A program made the position numbers and the translations under genes. A model generated the notes under the pieces. It made no database searches and was not told the DNA's origin. It saw only the letters and a program-made list of their open reading frames with translations. 9,629 bases of DNA, from positions 1 through 9,629 of the forward strand of contig DAUP01000016.1 in the NCBI GenBank assembly GCA_002505185.1. The letters are read 5' to 3'. Positions 5,169 through 9,629 of this stretch are shown in pieces (within the stretch, counting starts at the first letter, position 1; the number at the start of each line of letters is the position of its first letter). The stretch comes from Ferroplasmaceae archaeon UBA567 (GTDB taxonomy: Archaea; Thermoplasmatota; Thermoplasmata; Thermoplasmatales; Thermoplasmataceae).

Positions 5169-6695
5169 GTGAATGCTGAGCTAAAGGGACTGAACAGGAC
5201 AGAACTTCGATACCTTGTAAAATTACTGCCAGTATTTTTGAAATTCAGCTCTGACCGTAAAAAATCCAAAAAACAGGAAGAATATGATTATAGAATAGAA
5301 AAGCATGGCCGGTCTGCAGTGAATGCATTTATAGAACTTGGTCCAACATTTATAAAGCTGGGACAGGTGTTATCAGCAAGACCAGATCTTCTGCCAAAAG
5401 AATATCTGAAGGCTTTTTCCGATCTCCAGGACAAGGTGCCACCGGATAATTTCCTATATGCAAGGCAAATGATAGAGGAAAATGTTGGGAAAATGGACAG
5501 GACTTTTGACAGTTTTAATGAAAATGCCATATCAGGAGCTTCACTGGGTCAGGTGTACCGTGCAACCTACAGGGGAATAGATGCGGCTGTAAAGGTAAAC
5601 AGGTATAATATAGACAATATATTGAAACGGGACTTAATTATAATAAAGAAACTGCTTAACATGTTCAAGCGTTTCATGGACAATTATCTTTATATTAGCA
5701 TATCAAACGTACTTTCTGATTTCTCTGCAAGGATATATGATGAAACAAATTACCTCGTAGAAGCGGAAAATATAAAGCGGATAAAAAATAATATAAAAAA
5801 ATATGATATTATAATACCAGAAGTCCTTTTTGCATCCAAGCAGGTTATAATACTTACCTATATTGGAGGAACCAAGGTTACGGATGTAAAAAAATTGAAG
5901 GAAAAGAAAATAGACCTTCCAAAACTGGCTCACAACATTGATCTCACATTTATCAGAATGCTGCTGAGGAACGACATATTCCATGCTGATCCACATCCAG
6001 GCAACATAGCCGTATCTGATGAAGGAAAAATAATACTATATGATTTTGGAATGGTAGGAAAACTGGATGATGATACTAGATTCAGGCTACTGAAGCTCTA
6101 TGACGGCCTTATCAATAAGGATCCAGACACCATCATGGATTCACTACTGGAGCTGAACGCGCTGTCTCCTGCCGCAAACAGGGGAATCATCCGGAAGGGA
6201 ATAGAACTTTCAATAGCCAACCTTTCTGGAACTAATGTGAATGAAATGGATATTAGAGAATTGCTTGAAATCGCCAATAATGTAATCTTTGAATTTCCCT
6301 TTCATCTTCCCAGGGAGCTTGTATTATATATGAGAATGTCCTCCTTGCTCGAGGGCATATGTAAGACACTTGATCCAAATTTCAAATTCGTGCTTGTACT
6401 TCGTGACATACTTTACAATGAGGGAATGCTTCAGGAATTATATCTCAAGGAAATGAATGAATTTGCCCAGAAATCTGTAATATCAATTGAAAAAGGTCTT
6501 GATGTTCTACCACTGCTAAAACGTGCACTTGAGGAGAGAAATGGAGAAAGCAGGGAAAGCAAAAAACTTCCTATCACTGTATTTCTTTCTGCAATTCTCA
6601 TTGCAATGGTCCTGTTTTCCAGAATCCACCCATTATTATCCTATGTTATCATAATAATAGACATTATTATTTTTGCTTATACAATAAAAAAATAG
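5169..6695 (+). CDS. ubiB: UbiB/ABC1/ADCK-family atypical kinase-like protein
   Basis: This family has a kinase-like fold with ATPase activity and supports isoprenoid quinone synthesis or lipid handling at the membrane. Its role in archaea is not established. Numbered from the GTG at 5169 (508 residues), it shows the family-specific KLGQ motif (Lys63-Gln66) and the family's SGASLGQV segment (about 122-129) in place of a Gly-rich loop. It also has the ATP-binding Lys142, the Glu198 region (VEAEN), the catalytic loop HADPHPGN (272-279) and the metal-binding DFG (Asp292). Two hydrophobic segments at about 469-484 and 488-506 should anchor it in the membrane. The family ExD motif reads E-T-N here (Glu192, Asn194). 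An in-frame TAG at 5160 limits the start to TTG 5166 or GTG 5169; I take the GTG. Its stop is directly followed by the convergent Hsp20 stop. Confidence 0.88.
   Translation: MNAELKGLNRTELRYLVKLLPVFLKFSSDRKKSKKQEEYDYRIEKHGRSAVNAFIELGPTFIKLGQVLSARPDLLPKEYLKAFSDLQDKVPPDNFLYARQMIEENVGKMDRTFDSFNENAISGASLGQVYRATYRGIDAAVKVNRYNIDNILKRDLIIIKKLLNMFKRFMDNYLYISISNVLSDFSARIYDETNYLVEAENIKRIKNNIKKYDIIIPEVLFASKQVIILTYIGGTKVTDVKKLKEKKIDLPKLAHNIDLTFIRMLLRNDIFHADPHPGNIAVSDEGKIILYDFGMVGKLDDDTRFRLLKLYDGLINKDPDTIMDSLLELNALSPAANRGIIRKGIELSIANLSGTNVNEMDIRELLEIANNVIFEFPFHLPRELVLYMRMSSLLEGICKTLDPNFKFVLVLRDILYNEGMLQELYLKEMNEFAQKSVISIEKGLDVLPLLKRALEERNGESRESKKLPITVFLSAILIAMVLFSRIHPLLSYVIIIIDIIIFAYTIKK
6686..6692 (-). 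terminator. T-run terminator of the Hsp20 gene, inside the end of ubiB
   Basis: Seven A residues here are the last Lys codons of the UbiB gene. Read on the minus strand they form seven T residues, starting a few bases after the Hsp20 stop. This is a plausible archaeal U-rich terminator that overlaps coding sequence of the opposite gene. Confidence 0.45.
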
Positions 6696-7076
6696 TTATT
6701 CTATTCTAACTGTTTTAACGTTTTTTACTGGTATTTTCAGGGACAAAACTCCATCGGTGTATTTTGCTGAGAAATCCTGTTCAGTATCCACTTCCATGGG
6801 AAGGGACATTCTCTTGAAAACTTTTTCGGGTCTCTGGTTCTCAAATACTGTACCCTCAGGTTTAATTTCCCTTTCAGCCCTGATGACTATGGCATTTTTC
6901 TCCAGAGTAACCTTTATGTCATTTCTGTCAAACCCGGGAAGATCTGCCTCAATTCCTATATATCCATTGTCTTCGTACACAGTGACTGGTGGATACATGT
7001 AAGTCATTATTTCCTTTGCACGATTATTTATGTTTTTTATAAACTCATCTGAGTAATACTTTAGCGGTCTGTACAT
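6696..7076 (-). CDS. Small heat-shock protein, Hsp20/alpha-crystallin family
   Basis: A 126-residue ATP-independent chaperone that should form oligomers and hold unfolding proteins. The N-terminal region is short (about 1-28). The alpha-crystallin beta-sandwich domain runs from about 29 to 117 and includes the DLPGFDRNDI strand-loop (45-54) and the conserved AKYTDGVLSLKIP segment (104-116), a match to the family A-x-x-x-D/N-G-V-L signature. The C-terminal tail is short and ends in V-R-I (123-125), the I/V-x-I/V motif that docks onto a neighbouring dimer. The length is at the small end for archaeal Hsp20. The ATG at 7076 is the only sensible start. Upstream A/T elements exist (about 7101-7113), but none has a clear TATA fit, and I cannot identify a heat-shock operator. 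The stop abuts that of ubiB with no spacer. Confidence 0.93.
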   Translation of the reverse strand: MYRPLKYYSDEFIKNINNRAKEIMTYMYPPVTVYEDNGYIGIEADLPGFDRNDIKVTLEKNAIVIRAEREIKPEGTVFENQRPEKVFKRMSLPMEVDTEQDFSAKYTDGVLSLKIPVKNVKTVRIE

Positions 7077-7157
7077 ATTTTAAATATAAATTATGAGTAC
7101 TAAAAGTTTATGTTACATGGAAGGAACGGTGAAATTTATTATATTCCACAATATGAA

Positions 7158-7198
7158 TAACATCTCAAACCAGCTCTTTCAAAGAATTTAACATCTCA
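7158..7198. repeat. 10-base direct repeat, 31-base period
   Basis: TAACATCTCA occurs at 7158-7167 and again at 7189-7198. The second copy includes the stop codon of the dehydrogenase gene (TGA on the minus strand). The pair lies in the 119-base gap between that gene and the Hsp20 start. I cannot assign a function; two copies only make this a weak signal. Confidence 0.35.
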
Positions 7199-8257
7199 CT
7201 GATCCATATTGTTCAATATATTTTCAGTGAAAAACGACGTTGATGCATTTCCTCCCATGTCGGTGGTTTTAACGCCAATCTCAATGGTTTTAAAAAGTGC
7301 CTTTTCTATGGTTTTTCTGTATTCAGGGTAACCAAGCCAATCCAGCATCATTGCCGTTGACATTATCATTGCTGTTGGATTTGCAATGTTCCTACCAGCT
7401 ATATCCGGGGCACTGCCATGAACAGGTTCAAACATTCCCATGCTGTCAGATACATTTGCACTGTAGGCAAATCCGAGACCGCCAACTGTGCTAGCCCCCA
7501 GATCAGAAAGTACATCTCCAAACATATTTTCAGTTACAATAACATTAAGTTCCTCGGGGTTTAGTATCATATACTGTGCCATTGCATCAGCATACATATA
7601 CCTGGGTTTTATCTGTTTATATTCCAGTGAAACCTCAGAAAATATTTTCCTGAAAAATGCAAAGGACTTTAAGACATTGCTTTTGTCTGTGCATACTACA
7701 GATCTCTCCCCATTTTTTGGGGCGCCCTCCGTTTTTAAGGCAAGATCAAATGCAAATTTTGCTATTCTTTCAGTACCTTTTCTTGTTATAGTTTGATTAT
7801 CTATTGCAACCTCATCACGCAGTACAAGGCCCCCAAAATGGCTGGAGTAAAGCCCCTCACTATTTTCCCTGATTATGGTATAATTAATGGAATCCATGCT
7901 TTTATATCCTATAAGGGGTGAAGAAACTCCTGGTAAAAGTCTTACTGGTCTTACATTGGCATAAAGATCAAGGTCAAATCTGAGTGCAAGAATGAGGTCA
8001 AGGGCTATTTCGGTACCCCCTGTGTTCCTAAGGTTCGGATCCCCCATTGGAGCCTTCAATATTGCTCTGTATTTTCTGGCCTCCTCAAGTATGTTTTCGA
8101 TTTTATATTTGCCCTGATCAAGGGATCTGGCACCAATGTCGTATTTCACAGGATTAATATTTACACCAAAGTTATCATTAAGTTTTTTTAAAATTTTTGT
8201 GCCTGCATCCATAATTTCTGGACCTATACCGTCACCATTCAATACCATTATATCCAT
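7196..8257 (-). CDS. NAD-dependent beta-decarboxylating dehydrogenase (D-malate/tartrate or 3-isopropylmalate type)
   Basis: The family oxidises and decarboxylates 2-hydroxyacids such as 3-isopropylmalate, isocitrate, homoisocitrate, D-malate or tartrate with Mg2+ and NAD(P). From the ATG at 8257 (353 residues, normal length) the motifs are complete. They are the N-terminal NGDGIGPE (7-14), substrate-binding Arg93, Arg103 and Arg130, Tyr137, Lys192 (TDKSN), and metal ligands Asp224, Asp248 and Asp252. The cofactor loop HGSAPDIAGRNIANP has Asp285-Ile286, the NAD-type pair rather than Lys-Tyr of NADP enzymes. The substrate-loop sequence RENSEGLYSS with a following GG, and the end motif MMLDWLG, resemble D-malate/tartrate dehydrogenases (DmlA/TtuC) more than typical LeuB. 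No leucine-pathway genes are nearby. A TTG at 8266 would add three residues. A leaderless promoter precedes the gene. Confidence 0.87.
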   Translation of the reverse strand: MDIMVLNGDGIGPEIMDAGTKILKKLNDNFGVNINPVKYDIGARSLDQGKYKIENILEEARKYRAILKAPMGDPNLRNTGGTEIALDLILALRFDLDLYANVRPVRLLPGVSSPLIGYKSMDSINYTIIRENSEGLYSSHFGGLVLRDEVAIDNQTITRKGTERIAKFAFDLALKTEGAPKNGERSVVCTDKSNVLKSFAFFRKIFSEVSLEYKQIKPRYMYADAMAQYMILNPEELNVIVTENMFGDVLSDLGASTVGGLGFAYSANVSDSMGMFEPVHGSAPDIAGRNIANPTAMIMSTAMMLDWLGYPEYRKTIEKALFKTIEIGVKTTDMGGNASTSFFTENILNNMDQ

Positions 8258-8277
8258 ATTTTTCAATAAATCAACAG

Positions 8278-8286
8278 TAATATTAA
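8278..8286 (-). promoter_or_regulatory. TATA box of the beta-decarboxylating dehydrogenase gene
   Basis: TTAATATTA on the minus strand is centred 25 bases before the ATG at 8257. It lies in the roughly 70-base gap after the P1 hydrolase gene, so this dehydrogenase probably has its own leaderless transcript rather than depending on the transporter-hydrolase unit. Confidence 0.45.
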
Positions 8287-8326
8287 TGGTTTGTTATTAG
8301 AAATAAACATAAAATAATGCATTTTA

Positions 8327-9250
8327 TCATTCAAATATGGAAAGCACGGATATTTCAGCAGCCATTCTTGCCATCTCCGCAATAGTATATACGGGTTCAC
8401 CGTATTTATTGGATGAGGCGCAAAATACCGTATCACCATCCAGGGAGGTGCTGTATGGCCATATTCTTGAGGCAAAACCAAAATTGGCGGACTCGGCGAT
8501 GTAATTTGCCTCACTGTTGCTAATAATTGCATTTGTGATCACGGCTCCGATTGTTGTATTAAAACCAAGTTTTCCAGTAAAAATTTGCCAAATATTACCA
8601 TTATCCATTCTATAACTTAGTTCTTTCAGGGATTTTAGTTCACTGCCAGTGATATTTTTTCCATCAAAATTATATACATCCCCAAGGCTGTTCAATATTA
8701 CAAGCACACCTACTTTTATATTCCCCCTGGAAATTTCGTAGTAACCCTGACCGGATTTTATTTTCCTGTTTTCCTTATATTTACTTACAGTGGCACCTGT
8801 ACCACCCCAGTAAGGACCAATGTGTATATCATTTCCAATGGACTTTAATGCATTTATAGCCCAGGAAGTGCCCGGTATCTGGTCATTCTCAGAGAGATCA
8901 TAGATGGCTGCCCCGGGAACTATGGGTATGTAATTGTCATCAAATTTTAGCTCCTTCATGTTATTTTTCATCCATTCATAAATCCCTGATATTATGCCGA
9001 GACCAAACACACTTCTTCCAGTAAGAAAAATGCCATCTATAGAATAATCGCTCCTGTGTGTTGATTTAAGCAAATCCGTTTCATGGGTAGCCAGTGCACC
9101 ACCGGATTTGAATATGCCGGCAGTGTTTGGTCTTTTACAGAGTAATAATGTCATTCCTGAATTCATTTCTGTATCGGTGTAACCGCATATTGAAAACCCA
9201 TCAACTGTTATACTTGAAATTTTACTGGGCAATTTTATCCGGGCCTCCAT
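8327..9250 (-). CDS. P1-family self-processing hydrolase (DmpA/NylC-like aminopeptidase or amidase)
   Basis: A member of the DmpA/NylC N-terminal-nucleophile fold family, in which the precursor cuts itself and exposes a Ser or Thr nucleophile that hydrolyses amide bonds. Numbered from the ATG at 9250 (307 residues), conserved blocks are visible in order: GGAL...HETDLL (50-61), LTGRSVFGLG (76-85), GGTGA (149-153), FNTTIGAVITN (230-240) and DGDTVF (271-276). The expected cleavage is between Asn231 and Thr232, as in NylC, leaving a beta chain of about 76 residues. LTGRS replaces the usual LTGGS. There is no signal peptide, so it is cytosolic. The start lies inside the transporter gene (29-base overlap), which suggests co-transcription and translational coupling. 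A TTG at 9274 would add eight residues. True substrates of this family are often unknown. Confidence 0.85.
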   Translation of the reverse strand: MEARIKLPSKISSITVDGFSICGYTDTEMNSGMTLLLCKRPNTAGIFKSGGALATHETDLLKSTHRSDYSIDGIFLTGRSVFGLGIISGIYEWMKNNMKELKFDDNYIPIVPGAAIYDLSENDQIPGTSWAINALKSIGNDIHIGPYWGGTGATVSKYKENRKIKSGQGYYEISRGNIKVGVLVILNSLGDVYNFDGKNITGSELKSLKELSYRMDNGNIWQIFTGKLGFNTTIGAVITNAIISNSEANYIAESANFGFASRIWPYSTSLDGDTVFCASSNKYGEPVYTIAEMARMAAEISVLSIFE

Positions 9251-9629
9251 ACCTGAATGTTTCCGCCGATGCAAGAATCCCCAACATCATAATCAATTCT
9301 GCCAGGAATAGCCACAGGGTCCATGCCGCGAAAAGGCTATGCATAATTGTTGAGAAGAATAGAACAATGCTGATGGCAAAGCCACCGAATATGGCACCAC
9401 CATTATAGGCAAAACCCACACCTGTAGTCCTGAATGTTTTGCTGAATGACTCAGCCAGAAATGCAGGAAGCGTTGAAAATATCATGGCTTCAAAGAATGC
9501 CTGGACACTGAAAACTATAAGGTCTATTATGGCGCCGCCCTTAAATGCAAAAAATGCTATGGGATATGTTAGGATAATAAAAATCAGCGAATAAATCAAA
9601 ATGCTTTTCTTTCTTCCAACTATGAGCAG
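9222..9629 (-). CDS. MFS transporter, C-terminal part (cut by the window edge)
   Basis: The open frame continues to the window edge, and the last 135 or so residues are visible. The first complete residues read LLIVGRKKS, containing the G-R-K-K cytoplasmic loop typical of major facilitator superfamily proteins. Four hydrophobic segments follow, consistent with transmembrane helices 9-12. The segment LPAFLAESFSKTFRTTGVGF matches the pattern seen after helix 10 in the sugar/metabolite-proton symporter branch (acidic residue, then R-x-T-G-x-G), followed by an FAYNGGAIFGG helix start. The protein sits in the cytoplasmic membrane and probably imports a small solute with protons, but the substrate cannot be read. 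A TTG at 9599 is not the real start because conserved sequence lies upstream of it. The downstream P1 hydrolase starts within this gene. Confidence 0.85.
   Translation of the reverse strand: MLIVGRKKSILIYSLIFIILTYPIAFFAFKGGAIIDLIVFSVQAFFEAMIFSTLPAFLAESFSKTFRTTGVGFAYNGGAIFGGFAISIVLFFSTIMHSLFAAWTLWLFLAELIMMLGILASAETFRYGGPDKIAQ

Noticed and set aside
4985..5269. A 94-codon open frame on the minus strand across the gap and into ubiB
   Set aside because: It overlaps the start of the well-supported UbiB gene, has no recognisable domain or hydrophobic pattern, and reads as a shadow frame.
1..9629. A defence island, CRISPR array, toxin-antitoxin pair or biosynthetic cluster
   Set aside because: Every gene but one small membrane protein belongs to a familiar housekeeping or metabolic family, with ordinary spacing and no repeat arrays; the evidence does not support a new multi-gene system.

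Overview
This AT-rich window looks like chromosomal DNA of a thermoacidophilic archaeon of the order Thermoplasmatales; the Ferroplasma/Acidiplasma/Thermoplasma group is an inference, not a species call. The grounds are an archaeal XerA-type recombinase, an archaeal-style geranylgeranyl diphosphate synthase, TATA boxes about 25 bases upstream of start codons with almost no Shine-Dalgarno sequences (leaderless transcription), and heavy use of ATA, AGA and AGG codons. Ten genes fill nearly all of the window. I see no rRNA, tRNA, CRISPR array or insertion sequence.

Layout, left to right. A small four-helix membrane protein (58-528, +) is followed 16 bases later by the tyrosine recombinase xerA (545-1387, +), which meets tail-to-tail a prenyl diphosphate synthase for membrane lipids (1384-2430, -). 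A divergent promoter region separates that gene from a protein made of six TPR repeats (2529-3218, +). Next comes a medium-chain dehydrogenase/reductase (3317-4270, +), overlapping tail-to-tail with ribulose-phosphate 3-epimerase (4265-4906, -). The largest non-coding gap (4907-5168) holds an orphan TATA box and two short inverted repeats. It leads into a UbiB/ABC1-type atypical kinase with two C-terminal membrane helices (5169-6695, +), which abuts a small heat-shock protein (6696-7076, -). The right third is all on the minus strand: a beta-decarboxylating dehydrogenase of the D-malate/tartrate/isopropylmalate family (7196-8257), a self-processing P1-family hydrolase (8327-9250), and the C-terminal part of an MFS transporter (9222 to the window edge).

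Most genes are independent housekeeping units with their own promoters. Two pairs look co-transcribed: the membrane protein with xerA, and the MFS transporter with the P1 hydrolase, whose start lies inside the transporter gene. The second pair suggests uptake of a small amide or peptide followed by hydrolysis. All three convergent gene pairs overlap or abut, and in at least two places A/T-rich end codons of one gene read as a T-run terminator for the other.

I found no convincing new multi-gene system. The items most worth checking are a shared 13-base start-codon signature on three genes, a dif-like site near xerA, the regulatory-looking gap before ubiB, a reductase that seems to keep a structural zinc lobe without the catalytic zinc site, and the transporter-hydrolase pair.
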